NCBI RefSeq assembly: GCF_009739905.1
Contig: NZ_CP034279.1
Location: forward strand, 3,348,001 to 3,412,000
Direction of reading: 5' to 3'
From: Streptomyces ficellus
Lineage (GTDB): Bacteria > Actinomycetota > Actinomycetes > Streptomycetales > Streptomycetaceae
DNA length: 64,000 bases
The notes below the pieces were generated by a model. That model did no database searches. It saw only the letters and a list, made by a program, of their open reading frames with translations, and was not told the DNA's origin. The position numbers and the translations under genes were made by a program. Positions 32,556-41,299 of this stretch are shown piece by piece (the stretch's first letter is position 1; the number at the start of each line of letters is the position of its first letter).

Positions 32556-33829
32556 GACGCCTCCTGCCGCTGTGCCGGGATGAACGCCGCGACCTCGTAG
32601 CCGCCGTCGTCCGTCGTCTCCGCCGTCATCTCGCCGTCCAGCATCGCCACCCGCTCCCGCATGCCCGTTATCCCGTGTCCGGCGCCCGGTGAGGGCTTGA
32701 CGAGGCCTCGCGGCGGCCCGTTCACCACCCGCAGGCCCAGCCCGCCGAGCACGTACGACACCTCCACCTTCGCGGACGCGCCGGGGGCGTGCCGCAGGAC
32801 GTTGCTCAGCGCCTCCTGGACGATCCGGTACGCGGACAGCTCCACGCCCTGGGGCAGCTCGCGGGCCGCGCCGGTGACCGTGGCGTCCACGGTGAGTCCG
32901 GCGTCGCGGACGTTGGCGATCAGGGCGCCGAGGTCGTTGAGCGTCGGCTGCGGCGCGTCCGGCGCCTCGTAGTCCTCGGCCCGTACGACGCCCAGGATGC
33001 GGCGCAGCTCGGTCAGCGCGGCCACCGCGTTCTCGCGGATGGTGACGAACGCCTGCTCCAGCTCGGGCGGCGGGTTCTCCACCCGGTAGGGGGCGGCCTC
33101 GGCCTGGATGGCGACGACCGACATGTGGTGGGCGACCACGTCGTGCAGCTCGCGGGCGATGGTGGTGCGCTCCTCCAGCAGGGTGCGCCGGGACCGCTCC
33201 TGGGCGGTGACGGTCTGCTGGGCGGTGACCTCCTCCTTCGCCGCGCGGCGGGTGTGGAAGACGGTGACGGACAGCAGCACGAAGGCGGAGACGACGAGCA
33301 GCGGCCAGGTCGTGCCGCCGCTGCCGCGGCTGAGGACGAGCTCGCAGAAGAAGCCGAACGCGCCGGTCAGCGCCCACATCCAGGCGGCGGTGCGGGGGCG
33401 GGTGCGGGCCGCGACCACGGTCATGACGGTGAGCTGGCCCATGAAGCTGGTCGGGGCCCACGGCCAGCCGTCCCAGTAGCCGGACATGATGCTCACGAAC
33501 GGGGCCGTCGCCAGGGAGAGCCAGAACGCGCCGACGGGCCGGACCAGGGTCAGCAGGATCACGGCGGCCGGGACGATCCCGGTGACGGGCTTCCCCTCCG
33601 TGTACCCCACGGACATCACGATCAGGGCCGCCCCCGCCACCAGGGCGTGCGGGAACCAGGCCACGTACTCGCGGACGAACCGCGGCAGCCGCCTGGTCAC
33701 CGGCCCGTCGGTGCGCATGGGCGCCAGCAGCCGGTAGGCGAACACGTCGTCGAGGAGCTCGCGGCGCATGCCCTGGAACAGGCCGCTGGCCATCCGGTAC
33801 TCCGGGCTGCGGTTTCTTGTGTCGGTCAC
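32552..33829 (-). CDS. HisKA_3-type sensor histidine kinase
   Basis: A 425-residue sensor kinase. Four or five transmembrane helices lie in the first ~180 residues with short loops, so the signal is probably membrane-borne. A coiled coil leads to the HisKA_3 box R-E-L-H-D-V-V-A-H-H-M-S (phospho-His), and a HATPase domain follows with E-A-L-S-N-V-L-R-H-A and G-H-G-I-T-G-M-R-E-R. GTG 33829 is the likely start. It is coupled to the response regulator by ATGA. Topology resembles DesK/LiaS-type kinases that sense envelope stress or lipids. Confidence 0.93.
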   Translation of the reverse strand: MTDTRNRSPEYRMASGLFQGMRRELLDDVFAYRLLAPMRTDGPVTRRLPRFVREYVAWFPHALVAGAALIVMSVGYTEGKPVTGIVPAAVILLTLVRPVGAFWLSLATAPFVSIMSGYWDGWPWAPTSFMGQLTVMTVVAARTRPRTAAWMWALTGAFGFFCELVLSRGSGGTTWPLLVVSAFVLLSVTVFHTRRAAKEEVTAQQTVTAQERSRRTLLEERTTIARELHDVVAHHMSVVAIQAEAAPYRVENPPPELEQAFVTIRENAVAALTELRRILGVVRAEDYEAPDAPQPTLNDLGALIANVRDAGLTVDATVTGAARELPQGVELSAYRIVQEALSNVLRHAPGASAKVEVSYVLGGLGLRVVNGPPRGLVKPSPGAGHGITGMRERVAMLDGEMTAETTDDGGYEVAAFIPAQRQEAS

Positions 33830-33852
33830 GCCATAAACCGTAAGCAACCGCG

Positions 33853-33896
33853 GGGACGCGGTCGTCACCTTGGATGTGGATCCTTCCGCGTCCCCC
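33853..33896. terminator. terminator after the NmrA-like gene
   Basis: GGGGACGCGG (33853-33862) pairs perfectly with CCGCGTCCCC (33887-33896) around a 24-nt loop, between the leftward reductase gene and the kinase promoter. Confidence 0.65.
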
Positions 33897-33903
33897 TGGA
33901 GTA

Positions 33904-34773
33904 CTACGCCGCTGACCAGGGGCGGAACGCGTCGGCGTGTGTCCGGGCCCACTCGGCGAAGGTGCGGGCCGGCCGGCCGGTGACCCGTTCCACGGTGTCG
34001 TGGACCGTGCGGCCCTCCACCGGGGTGTCCCCGTACACCTCCAGCAGGAAGTCGATCACGTCCTGCGGGCGGCCCTCCGCCCGCCACTGCTCGACCGCCT
34101 CCGCCTCCGACAGCTCCACCAGCCGCACCTGTCGGCCGCGGGCCGCCGCGATCGCGTCGGTCTTGTCCTTGAGGGTGAGCACCTCGGGGCCGGTGACCAG
34201 GTACTCCCGGCCCGCGTGGCCGTCCTCGGTGAGGGCGACCGCCGCGACCGCCCCGATGTCCCCCTCGTGGACCATGGCGCTGCGCCGGCCGGTGAAGGGT
34301 TCCCGGACCTCGTCGGCCGTCCGGATGCCCTCCGCCCACTCCAGGGCGTTCGCCATGAACTCCACCGGCGTGACCACCGTCCACGGCACGCCGCCCGCCC
34401 GCACGGCGTCCTCCAGCGGGGTGGGCCCTCCGCCGTTGAGGACGGTGATCCGCCGCACCCCGGCCTCGCGGGCCAGGTCCACGATGCGCGGGCCGGTCTC
34501 CAGCGGGGCGAAGTACTCGCCGCCGAAGGTGATCAGGTGCAGGCCGGTGACCCCGTCGAGGGCGCCGGTGAGGGTGTCGGGGTCGGTCAGGTCGCCGCGT
34601 ACGACCTCGACGCCGTCGGGGAGGCCGGCCTTCGCGGGGTCGCGGGTCAGGGCGCGGACGGGCCGGCCGAGGCGCAGCAGCTCGGCGACCACCTGGCGGC
34701 CGACGGTGCCGGTCGCGCCGGTCACGAGGTTCATACGGTTCGTGCCGCTCTCGCGGTTCTCGCGGTTCGTCAT
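33904..34773 (-). CDS. NmrA-like NAD(P)-binding protein
   Basis: A 289-residue atypical short-chain dehydrogenase. The N-terminal L-V-T-G-A-T-G-T-V-G-R-Q-V-V is the dinucleotide site, followed by R-A-L-T-R-D-P and G-D-L-T-D-P. The classical Tyr-x-x-x-Lys is absent, as in NmrA/azoreductase/quinone-reductase-like members. ATG 34773 is used; a second ATG at 34734 starts directly at the fold and is equally possible. Substrate unknown. Confidence 0.85.
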   Translation of the reverse strand: MTNRENRESGTNRMNLVTGATGTVGRQVVAELLRLGRPVRALTRDPAKAGLPDGVEVVRGDLTDPDTLTGALDGVTGLHLITFGGEYFAPLETGPRIVDLAREAGVRRITVLNGGGPTPLEDAVRAGGVPWTVVTPVEFMANALEWAEGIRTADEVREPFTGRRSAMVHEGDIGAVAAVALTEDGHAGREYLVTGPEVLTLKDKTDAIAAARGRQVRLVELSEAEAVEQWRAEGRPQDVIDFLLEVYGDTPVEGRTVHDTVERVTGRPARTFAEWARTHADAFRPWSAA

Positions 34774-34816
34774 GGAGCCGACGCTACGAACCCTTGCGGT
34801 CAGCCTCCGTCCGCGA

Positions 34817-35683
34817 TCACCACGCCAGTTGGGCGATCTCCTCGGCGACCACCGCGCAGGCGTCGGCGGCCGGGTCGATCAGCGGGAAGTGCCCCACTCC
34901 GTCCAGCAGCGTCAGCCCGACCGTCTCGCCCGCCCTCGCCGCCGCGTCCACGTACGCCTCGGCGACGGCCTGCGGTACGACGCTGTCCTCCCGGCCCTGC
35001 ACCACCGCCGTGGCGATCCCGGTCGGCAGCAGCGCCGCGGGGTCGGCGCACTCCGCCCGCGCCGCGAAGCCGGCGTCCCCGCCGAGCAGTTGCCGCACGG
35101 CGCCACCGCACACGTCCAGCTCCACCGCACGCTCGAAGTGCGCGATGGGCGCCAGCGCGACCACCCCGCGCAGCGGGGGCGGACCGGCCGGCCGCCACGG
35201 CGACCCGGCGGGCAGGACGTGCCGGGCGGCCGCCCACAGCGCCAGGTGCCCGCCCGCCGAGTGGCCGGTGACGACCGTGCGGCGCGTGTCGGCCCCCGGC
35301 AGGTGCGTCCGCGCCAGGGCGGGCAGCGCGTCCAGCGCGGCGGCGACGTCGTCGAACGTCTCCGGCCACCGCCCGGCCACGGGGCCGTTCCCCCGGGGTG
35401 ACGGGATCTCACCGCCGCGCCGGTACTCGACGTTGGCGACGGCGAACCCGCGCCGGGCCAGGTAGTCCACGAAAGGGGTGATGTGCCACCGGTCGTACGG
35501 CGCCCGCCACGCCCCGCCGTGCAGCACGACCACGAGAGGTCCGCGACCGCCCCCTCGGGGCGCGTAGAAGTCCACCACCTGGTCCGGGTGGTCGCCGTAC
35601 GCAGCGGTGGAGTCGGGGTCGACGGCCGGATGCGACAGGGCCGACGCCTCCTCGGCGGCGTCGCGCGCGGCGGGGTCGGGCAT
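34817..35683 (-). CDS. alpha/beta hydrolase, probable kynurenine formamidase
   Basis: A 288-residue alpha/beta hydrolase with H-G-G-A-W (oxyanion loop), the nucleophile elbow G-H-S-A-G-G-H, an acid in Q-G-R-E-D-S-V-V-P and the catalytic His in V-G-H-F-P-L-I. This esterase/formamidase group includes eukaryotic-type kynurenine formamidases. It follows tryptophan dioxygenase and kynureninase on the same strand with no other candidate for the middle step. That makes hydrolysis of N-formylkynurenine the best inferred role. Confidence 0.75.
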   Translation of the reverse strand: MPDPAARDAAEEASALSHPAVDPDSTAAYGDHPDQVVDFYAPRGGGRGPLVVVLHGGAWRAPYDRWHITPFVDYLARRGFAVANVEYRRGGEIPSPRGNGPVAGRWPETFDDVAAALDALPALARTHLPGADTRRTVVTGHSAGGHLALWAAARHVLPAGSPWRPAGPPPLRGVVALAPIAHFERAVELDVCGGAVRQLLGGDAGFAARAECADPAALLPTGIATAVVQGREDSVVPQAVAEAYVDAAARAGETVGLTLLDGVGHFPLIDPAADACAVVAEEIAQLAW

Positions 35684-35774
35684 GGTGCTCAGCCTTTCGG
35701 TGACGAGGCCGGTTCGGCCTGACCTGCGGGGGACCGTATCAGCCCCTGGCGCCCCCGCAGTTCAGGGCCGAACA

Positions 35775-37070
35775 TCAGCCCGCGGGCTCCGAAAGCACGT
35801 CCGTCGCCCCGTCCGCCGGCACCTCCGTCACCATGTCCGCCGGTACGTCCGCCAGCACGTCCGCGAGCACCCGCGCCGCGCGCTCCGCGTCCGCGAAGGA
35901 CACGTACAGCGGGGTGAAACCGAAGCGCAGCACGTCGGGCCGGCGCAGGTCGCCGACGACGCCCCGGGCGATGAGCTCCTTCATCACGGCGTGGGCGTCC
36001 GCGCAGCTCAGGCTCACCTGGCTGCCCCGCTCGGCGTGCGCCTCCGGGGTGACCGAGGTGACCCGGCCCGCGGGCACGTAGGCCTCGACACACTCCAGGA
36101 AGAAGTCCGTCAGGGCCAGGCTCTTGGCCCGCACCGCCTCGATCGGCACCCCGTCCCACACGTCCAGCGCCGCCTCGAGCGCCAGCATGGACAGGATGTC
36201 GGGCGTGCCGACCCGGCCGCGGACCGCGCCTTCCGCCGCCGCGTAACCGGGGGTCATCGCGAAGGGGTCGGCGTGCGAGTTCCAGCCGGGCAGCGGCGAG
36301 TCGAAGCCCGCCTGGTGGCGCTCGGCGACGTACAGGAACGCGGGCGCGCCGGGGCCGCCGTTGAGGTACTTGTACGTGCAGCCGACGGCCAGGTCCACGC
36401 CGTGCGCGTCCAGCCCGACCGGCAGGGCGCCCGCGCTGTGGCACAGGTCCCACACGGCGAGCGCGCCCGCCGCGTGGACGGCGGCCGTGATGCCCGGCAG
36501 GTCGTGCAGCCGGCCCGTGCGGTAGTCGACGTGGTTGACGAGCGCGACGGCCGTGCGCGGACCGACCGCGTCCGCGACCTCGCCGGGGGCCGCTGCCACG
36601 AGGCGCTTGCCGGTCAGGCGCGCGGCCGACGCGGCGATGTAGCCGTCCGTGGGGAAGGTGGTGGCGTCCACGACGATCTCGTCCCGGTCCTCGCCGGCCA
36701 GCCGCACGGCGCCGACCAGCGCCTTGAAGACGTTGACGCTCGTCGAGTCGCCCACCACCAGCCGGCCGGGTGCCGCGCCGACGAGCGGCGCGATCCGGTC
36801 GCCGATCCGTTCCGGCGCGGTCCACCAGCCGCTCTCGTCCCAGGAGCGGATGCGCAGCTCGCCCCATTCGCGGGTGATGACGTCGGCCATGCGGGCCGGT
36901 ACGTGCCGGGGCAGCGCGCCGAGCGAGTTGCCGTCCAGGTACACCACGCCGTCGTCGAGCGCGAACAGCTCGCGGAGGGCGGCCAGTTGGTCCTGGGCGT
37001 CCAGCGCCGCCGCCCTGGAGGCCAGGGTCCCCGGTATGCGCGCCGTTCCGGTCATGAGGTCGTCAGACAT
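35775..37070 (-). CDS. kynU: kynureninase
   Basis: A 431-residue PLP enzyme of the kynureninase family. It has an N-terminal Y-L-D-G-N-S-L-G, F-P-T-D-G-Y, N-H-V-D-Y-R-T-G, W-D-L-C-H-S-A-G and the PLP lysine in C-T-Y-K-Y-L-N-G-G-P-G. It cleaves kynurenine to anthranilate and alanine. The start at ATG 37070 overlaps the dioxygenase gene by 8 bp. The last ~25 residues are an unusual acidic repeat (A-D-V-L-A-D-V-P-A-D) encoded by GTCCGC-rich DNA. Confidence 0.95.
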   Translation of the reverse strand: MSDDLMTGTARIPGTLASRAAALDAQDQLAALRELFALDDGVVYLDGNSLGALPRHVPARMADVITREWGELRIRSWDESGWWTAPERIGDRIAPLVGAAPGRLVVGDSTSVNVFKALVGAVRLAGEDRDEIVVDATTFPTDGYIAASAARLTGKRLVAAAPGEVADAVGPRTAVALVNHVDYRTGRLHDLPGITAAVHAAGALAVWDLCHSAGALPVGLDAHGVDLAVGCTYKYLNGGPGAPAFLYVAERHQAGFDSPLPGWNSHADPFAMTPGYAAAEGAVRGRVGTPDILSMLALEAALDVWDGVPIEAVRAKSLALTDFFLECVEAYVPAGRVTSVTPEAHAERGSQVSLSCADAHAVMKELIARGVVGDLRRPDVLRFGFTPLYVSFADAERAARVLADVLADVPADMVTEVPADGATDVLSEPAG

Positions 37071-37908
37071 GGCTGCGGGCCGTCCACACCTCGGGGAACA
37101 CGTTCTTGCGGGCCCGCTTCTCCAGCCAGGCCACCCCGGCGGAGCCGGCCGTGCCGGTCTTGGAGCCCATCGCGCGCCGCGTCGCCACCAGGTGGTCGTT
37201 GCGCCATCGCCACACCAGCTCGCCCACGTCCGTCAGGGCCTCGCCGAGCCGGACCAGCTCATCGTTCTCGCCGGGGTTCGCGTAGATCCCCGCCCAGACG
37301 GCCTCGACCGCCTGCGACGGCTCGTACTTCTGCGACAGGTCCCGCGTGAGGACGCTGTCCGGCACCGGCAGGCCGCGCCGGGCGAGGAGCCGCAGGACCT
37401 CGTCGTACAGGCTCGGCTCGTGCAGGGCCTTCTCCAGCTCCGCGTGGACGCGCGGGGCGCCCCGGTGCGGGACCAGCATGGACGCGGACTTGTCGCCGAG
37501 CAGGAACTCCATCCGCCGGTACATCGCCGACTGGAACCCGGAGCCCTCGCCGAGCGCGCTGCGGTAGGAGTTGAACTGGGCGGGCGTGAGGCGGGCGAGC
37601 GGCTTCCAGGAGGCGTTCAGCGCCTCAAGCTCGCGTGCGGAACGCCCGAGCGCGTCCATCGCCACCGGGATCCGGTCCTCGCGCAGGGCGCGGCTCGCGG
37701 TCTCCCACTCGTGGACGATCACGGTGAACCACAGCTCCATGACCTGGGTGGTGACCAGGAAGACCATCTCTCCCGGATCGTCCGAGAGCGGGTGCTGGAG
37801 GTGGGTGAGGACGTCCGCCTGGACGTAGTCCTCGTACGGCGTGGTGCCGGTGTACTCCAGGTTCGGGGTGTCCGAACCGGATACAGAGGCATCGGGGGAA
37901 GTAGACAT
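37063..37908 (-). CDS. tryptophan 2,3-dioxygenase
   Basis: A 281-residue haem dioxygenase. It has Y-x-x-Y-V-Q-A-D-V-L near the N-terminus, F-L-V-T-T-Q-V-M-E-L-W-F, F-Q-S-A-M-Y-R-R-M-E-F-L and W-R-W-R-N-D-H-L-V-A-T-R-R-A-M-G, with the proximal His in the last. T-G-T-A-G-S-A-G-V-A-W-L follows. It opens the indole ring of Trp to N-formylkynurenine, starting the pathway whose next enzymes follow. ATG 37908 has GGAG 8 nt upstream; a TTG five codons earlier has none. Confidence 0.95.
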   Translation of the reverse strand: MSTSPDASVSGSDTPNLEYTGTTPYEDYVQADVLTHLQHPLSDDPGEMVFLVTTQVMELWFTVIVHEWETASRALREDRIPVAMDALGRSARELEALNASWKPLARLTPAQFNSYRSALGEGSGFQSAMYRRMEFLLGDKSASMLVPHRGAPRVHAELEKALHEPSLYDEVLRLLARRGLPVPDSVLTRDLSQKYEPSQAVEAVWAGIYANPGENDELVRLGEALTDVGELVWRWRNDHLVATRRAMGSKTGTAGSAGVAWLEKRARKNVFPEVWTARSHV

Positions 37909-37928
37909 CGCTGTCTCCGTCAATGCGT

Positions 37929-37941
37929 GCTACCGGGTAGC
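37929..37941. promoter_or_regulatory. palindrome before the kynurenine operon
   Basis: GCTACC-G-GGTAGC is a perfect 13-bp palindrome 21 bp upstream of the dioxygenase ATG, a candidate operator for the operon. No regulator gene is adjacent. Confidence 0.5.
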
Positions 37942-38017
37942 GGTCTGCTCCTTCCATCAGTGGCGGAGCCCCGGTCCCCTCGGGACCCGAGCGTGTGTAC
38001 GCCCGGTCCCAGTCGCA

Positions 38018-38887
38018 TCATGACACGAGCGGACCATCGATGTACCGGCCGGCGGTGTCATACGGCCACGCATTGGACGTGCAGCCGTCCAGGCCCTTGA
38101 TCTGCTGCATCATCACCGGTGCGGGCTTCCCCGGGCCGCCGCAGCCCAGGTGCCGGCTGATGCCGAGCTCGTGTCCGACCTCGTGGTTGATGATCAGGTG
38201 CCGGTACTCGGCGGGCGGTCCCGCGAAGGTGGGGGAGCCCAGCGTCCAGCGCTTGAGGTTCACCACGACGCCGTCGACGGTCTCGCAGTTCAGCTCGCCG
38301 CCCGTGTCGAGGCCCTGCTTCGCGCAGAGGGCGTCGGCGGTCTTCGGGGTGGCGATCCGGATGACGAAGTCGGCGTCCTGCGTGACCAGCTGGAACGAGC
38401 CCCGGCCGTGCGCGGCCCAGCCCCTGGGGTGGGCCATGATGCGCTCGATCTCCGCCGCCGCGCCGGTGGGCGAGAGGTCGATGCCGTTCTCGACCTGGAC
38501 GCTGTAGCGGCGCGGGGTGCCGGAGCCGGTCCTGACGCCGTGGGCCCGGGCGGTGGTGAAGGTGCCGGGACCGGACGACGGGACGCTCGCGGGTGCGCCG
38601 GGCTCGTCCCGCCGGGGCGGGGAGTCGCGGTCCGCGCGCGGCGGGGCGACGGGCGCACGGGCGTGGGGCGGCTCGGCGACCGGCTGCCGTGCGGGAGCCC
38701 CGGCGTCGGTCGTGGCGTCGGCGGCCCGCCAGTGGGCGAGGGCGGCGCCACCGCCCAGGCAGACGCCCACCAGGGTGAGGGAGGCGAGGACTATCCGGCC
38801 CGCCGGTCCACGGCGCCCGCCGCCTCCGCCCCCGCCTCTCGCACCCCGGCGACGACGTCCGCGCGATGCGGCAGCACGCTTGCCCAA
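38018..38887 (-). CDS. DUF3152 membrane-anchored zincin-like protein
   Basis: A 289-residue protein. The N-terminus is very basic (R-G-R-R-R-R), then there is one transmembrane helix (about 28-50), a Pro/Arg-rich linker and a DUF3152 domain. That domain carries H-E-V-G-H-E-L-G-I-S-R-H, a complete H-E-x-x-H-x-x-x-x-x-x-H zinc-binding motif, in a metallopeptidase-like fold. It is therefore an extracytoplasmic putative metalloprotease; no substrate is known. TTG 38887 (GGGG 8 nt upstream) is preferred; GTG 38959 would add 24 residues. Confidence 0.8.
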   Translation of the reverse strand: MGKRAAASRGRRRRGARGGGGGGGRRGPAGRIVLASLTLVGVCLGGGAALAHWRAADATTDAGAPARQPVAEPPHARAPVAPPRADRDSPPRRDEPGAPASVPSSGPGTFTTARAHGVRTGSGTPRRYSVQVENGIDLSPTGAAAEIERIMAHPRGWAAHGRGSFQLVTQDADFVIRIATPKTADALCAKQGLDTGGELNCETVDGVVVNLKRWTLGSPTFAGPPAEYRHLIINHEVGHELGISRHLGCGGPGKPAPVMMQQIKGLDGCTSNAWPYDTAGRYIDGPLVS

Positions 38888-39017
38888 GACAGAACCCCGT
38901 TTCGATGGTGCGTGCGATCGTACCGGCGACGCACCCCGAAAAGATGCGACCCGCCTCACCCGGAACGGAGGGAACCAGTCCGGGTGGGCGGGCCGTCACG
39001 GCGCGGAAAACCCCAGG

Positions 39018-39431
39018 TCAGCTGAGGGTGTCGGCGGCCAGGGGCGAGGAGTCACGGAGGAACGTGGAGCAGCGCTCGTACTCCTCCTGCTCACCGATCG
39101 CCTGCGCGGCGCGGGCCAGCGCGTTCAGGGCGCGGAGGAAGCCGCGGTTCGGCTCATGCTCCCACGGCACCGGGCCGTGGCCCTTCCAGCCGCTGCGGCG
39201 CAGGGCGTCCAGACCGCGGTGGTAGCCGGTCCTGGCGTACGCGTACGACTCGACGACCCGGCCGCCGTCGAAGGCGTCGTCGGCGAGCTGGGCCCAGGCC
39301 AGCGAGGAGGTGGGGTACTTCGCGGCGACGTCCGCGGGCGCGGCGCCGCTCGCGAGCAGCTCGCGCGGCTCCGGGTCGTCGGGCAGGTGGGTGGGGGGCG
39401 GTCCCCCCAGCAGGTTTTCGTGGATACCCAT
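39018..39431 (-). CDS. DUF3151 family protein
   Basis: A 137-residue helical protein of the actinobacterial DUF3151 family, with TPR-like residues: L-A-W-A-Q-L-A-D-D-A, Y-A-Y-A-R-T-G-Y-H-R-G-L-D and P-W-E-H-E-P-N-R-G-F-L-R-A-L-N-A-L. ATG 39431. It follows fba on the same strand, with a terminator between them. Function unknown. Confidence 0.85.
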   Translation of the reverse strand: MGIHENLLGGPPPTHLPDDPEPRELLASGAAPADVAAKYPTSSLAWAQLADDAFDGGRVVESYAYARTGYHRGLDALRRSGWKGHGPVPWEHEPNRGFLRALNALARAAQAIGEQEEYERCSTFLRDSSPLAADTLS

Positions 39432-39446
39432 GCCACCAGTGTCACA

Positions 39447-39476
39447 GGCCCGGCACCGCGTGAGCGATGCCGGGCC
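39447..39476. terminator. terminator after fba
   Basis: GGCCCGGCA (39447-39455) pairs with TGCCGGGCC (39468-39476) around a 12-nt loop, and flanking bases extend the stem with one mismatch. It lies downstream of leftward fba. Confidence 0.8.
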
Positions 39477-39517
39477 CGTGTCGGACGTTCAGGATGGCGC
39501 TTCAGACCATCGAGGTG

Positions 39518-40540
39518 TTACTTCAGCTTGGTGCCGGTCGAGCGCAGCGCCGCGCACGCCTCGGTGACGCGCTTGGCCATGCTCGCCTCGGCGAGCTTGC
39601 CCCAGGTGCGCGGGTCGTAGGTCTTCTTGGAGCCGACCTCGCCGTCGACCTTCAGCACACCGTCGTAGTTCTTGAACATGTGGTCCGCGACGGGGCGGGT
39701 GAAGGCGTACTGGGTGTCCGTGTCGAGGTTCATCTTCACGACGCCGTTCTCCAGCGCGGTGGCGATCTCCTCGGCCGTGGAGCCGGAGCCGCCGTGGAAG
39801 ACGAAGTCGAACGGGTCGGCCTTGCCGAAGCGCTCGGCGACGCCCTGCTGGAGGTCCTTGAGCAGCTCGGGGCGGAGCACGACGTTGCCCGGCTTGTAGA
39901 CGCCGTGGACGTTGCCGAAGGACGCGGCCAGCAGGTAGCGGCCCTTCTCGCCCAGGCCGAGCGCCTCGGCGGTGCGGATGGCGTCGTCGACGGTGGTGTA
40001 CAGCTCGTCGTTGATCTCGTGGGTGACGCCGTCCTCCTCGCCACCGGTCGGGGTGATCTCGACCTCAAGGATGATCTTGGCGGCGGCGGCCTTCGCGAGC
40101 AGCTCCTGGCCGATGGCCAGGTTGTCGGCGAGGGTCTCGGCCGAGCCGTCCCACATGTGCGACTGGAAGAGGGGGTTCTCGCCCTTGGCCACCCGCTCGG
40201 CGGAGACGTCGAGCAGCGGACGCACGTAGCCGTCGAGCTTGTCCTTCGGGCAGTGGTCCGTGTGCAGGGCGATGGTGACGTCGTACTTCGCGGCGACGAT
40301 GTGGGCGAACTCGGCCAGGGCGACCGCACCGGTCACCATGTCCTTGCTGTACTGGCCGCCCAGGAACTCCGCACCACCGGTCGAGATCTGGATGATGCCG
40401 TCGCTCTCTGCCTCGGCGAACCCACGCAGGGCGGCGTGCAGGGTCTGCGACGAGGTGACGTTGATGGCCGGGTAGGCGAACTTGCCTGCCTTCGCCCGGT
40501 CGAGCATCTCGTTGTAGATCTCGGGGGTTGCGATGGGCAT
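39518..40540 (-). CDS. fba: class II fructose-bisphosphate aldolase
   Basis: A 340-residue class II (zinc) aldolase, cleaving fructose 1,6-bisphosphate in glycolysis. It has N-V-T-S-S, L-H-T-D-H-C (catalytic Asp and zinc His), F-G-N-V-H-G-V-Y, F-H-G-G-S-G-S and K-M-N-L-D-T-D. ATG 40540 has AGGAG 7 nt upstream. It stands as its own unit with a terminator. parS lies 129 bp upstream. Confidence 0.97.
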   Translation of the reverse strand: MPIATPEIYNEMLDRAKAGKFAYPAINVTSSQTLHAALRGFAEAESDGIIQISTGGAEFLGGQYSKDMVTGAVALAEFAHIVAAKYDVTIALHTDHCPKDKLDGYVRPLLDVSAERVAKGENPLFQSHMWDGSAETLADNLAIGQELLAKAAAAKIILEVEITPTGGEEDGVTHEINDELYTTVDDAIRTAEALGLGEKGRYLLAASFGNVHGVYKPGNVVLRPELLKDLQQGVAERFGKADPFDFVFHGGSGSTAEEIATALENGVVKMNLDTDTQYAFTRPVADHMFKNYDGVLKVDGEVGSKKTYDPRTWGKLAEASMAKRVTEACAALRSTGTKLK

Positions 40541-40658
40541 CTGTCCGCTCCTTGTGATCTGCGGTTGCGTTGCGTTGCTGATCCCTGACCTGGGGGCGAC
40601 GTCATCGTCGCCCCTATCTTTCCAGACTCCTCCGCGGGCTCCACCCCGCCTGCCACAA

Positions 40659-40692
40659 GGGGCGGACCGTTTCACGTGAAACAGTCCGCCCC
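40659..40692 (-). terminator. hairpin downstream of pyrE enclosing parS
   Basis: GGGGCGGAC (40659-40667) pairs with GTCCGCCCC (40684-40692). Between them, after two unpaired bases, the palindrome TTTCACGTGAAA can extend the stem. It lies 34 bp beyond the leftward pyrE stop and would act as its terminator. Confidence 0.7.
40669..40682. other. parS chromosome-partition site
   Basis: GTTTCACGTGAAAC is identical to the 14-bp core bound by ParB in Streptomyces and many other bacteria. Such sites in Streptomyces cluster around oriC and nucleate the ParB complexes used in sporulation segregation. It is the only copy I noticed in the window. Confidence 0.88.
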
Positions 40693-40725
40693 CGGGAAAA
40701 ACCGCTGGTCAAGCCCTATGGGTGC

Positions 40726-41274
40726 TCAGGCCAGGCCGAGCTCGTCCAGGGCGTAGGCGTACCGGTAGGGCACTCCGGCCGTCTGGCTGATCTTCTCCGC
40801 CGCGCCGGTCGCCCGGTCCACGATCGTGGCCACCGCGACGACCTCGGCACCGGCCTCGCGGACCGCCTCCACCGCGGTGAGCGGCGAGCCACCCGTGGTG
40901 GAGGTGTCCTCCACGACCAGGACGCGGCGGCCCTTGATGTCCGGGCCCTCGACACGGCGCTGCATGCCGTGCGCCTTGGCGGCCTTGCGTACGACGAAGG
41001 CGTCGAGCGTCCGGCCGCGCGCGGCGGAGGCGTGCAGCATCGCGGTCGCGACCGGGTCGGCGCCCAGGGTGAGGCCGCCGACCGCGTCGAAGTCCAGGTC
41101 GGCGGTCAGATCGAGCATGACCTGACCGACGAGCGGCGAGGCCACGCCGTCCAGGGTGATCCGGCGCAGGTCGACGTAGTAGTCGGCCTCCAGACCCGAG
41201 GAGAGGGTCACCTTGCCGTGCACCACGGCCTTGTCCTTGATCTGCTGGAGCAGATCGGCTCGTACGTCAGTCAT
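40726..41274 (-). CDS. pyrE: orotate phosphoribosyltransferase
   Basis: A 182-residue OPRTase, converting orotate and PRPP to OMP. It has S-G-L-E-A-D-Y-Y-V-D-L-R, G-G-L-T-L-G-A-D-P and the PRPP loop V-L-V-V-E-D-T-S-T-T-G-G-S. Length is standard. ATG 41274 matches the family N-terminus; an ATG two codons earlier (41280) is possible. It is 25 bp downstream of the epimerase gene on the same strand and so may be co-transcribed. Confidence 0.96.
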   Translation of the reverse strand: MTDVRADLLQQIKDKAVVHGKVTLSSGLEADYYVDLRRITLDGVASPLVGQVMLDLTADLDFDAVGGLTLGADPVATAMLHASAARGRTLDAFVVRKAAKAHGMQRRVEGPDIKGRRVLVVEDTSTTGGSPLTAVEAVREAGAEVVAVATIVDRATGAAEKISQTAGVPYRYAYALDELGLA

Positions 41275-41299
41275 GCCCATGAGCTTAAAGCCGCCGCGC

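Noticed and set aside
30665..38000. P450, two-component system and kynurenine genes read as a secondary-metabolite cluster
   Set aside because: No NRPS, PKS, terpene, RiPP-modifying or resistance genes accompany them; they look like independent units.
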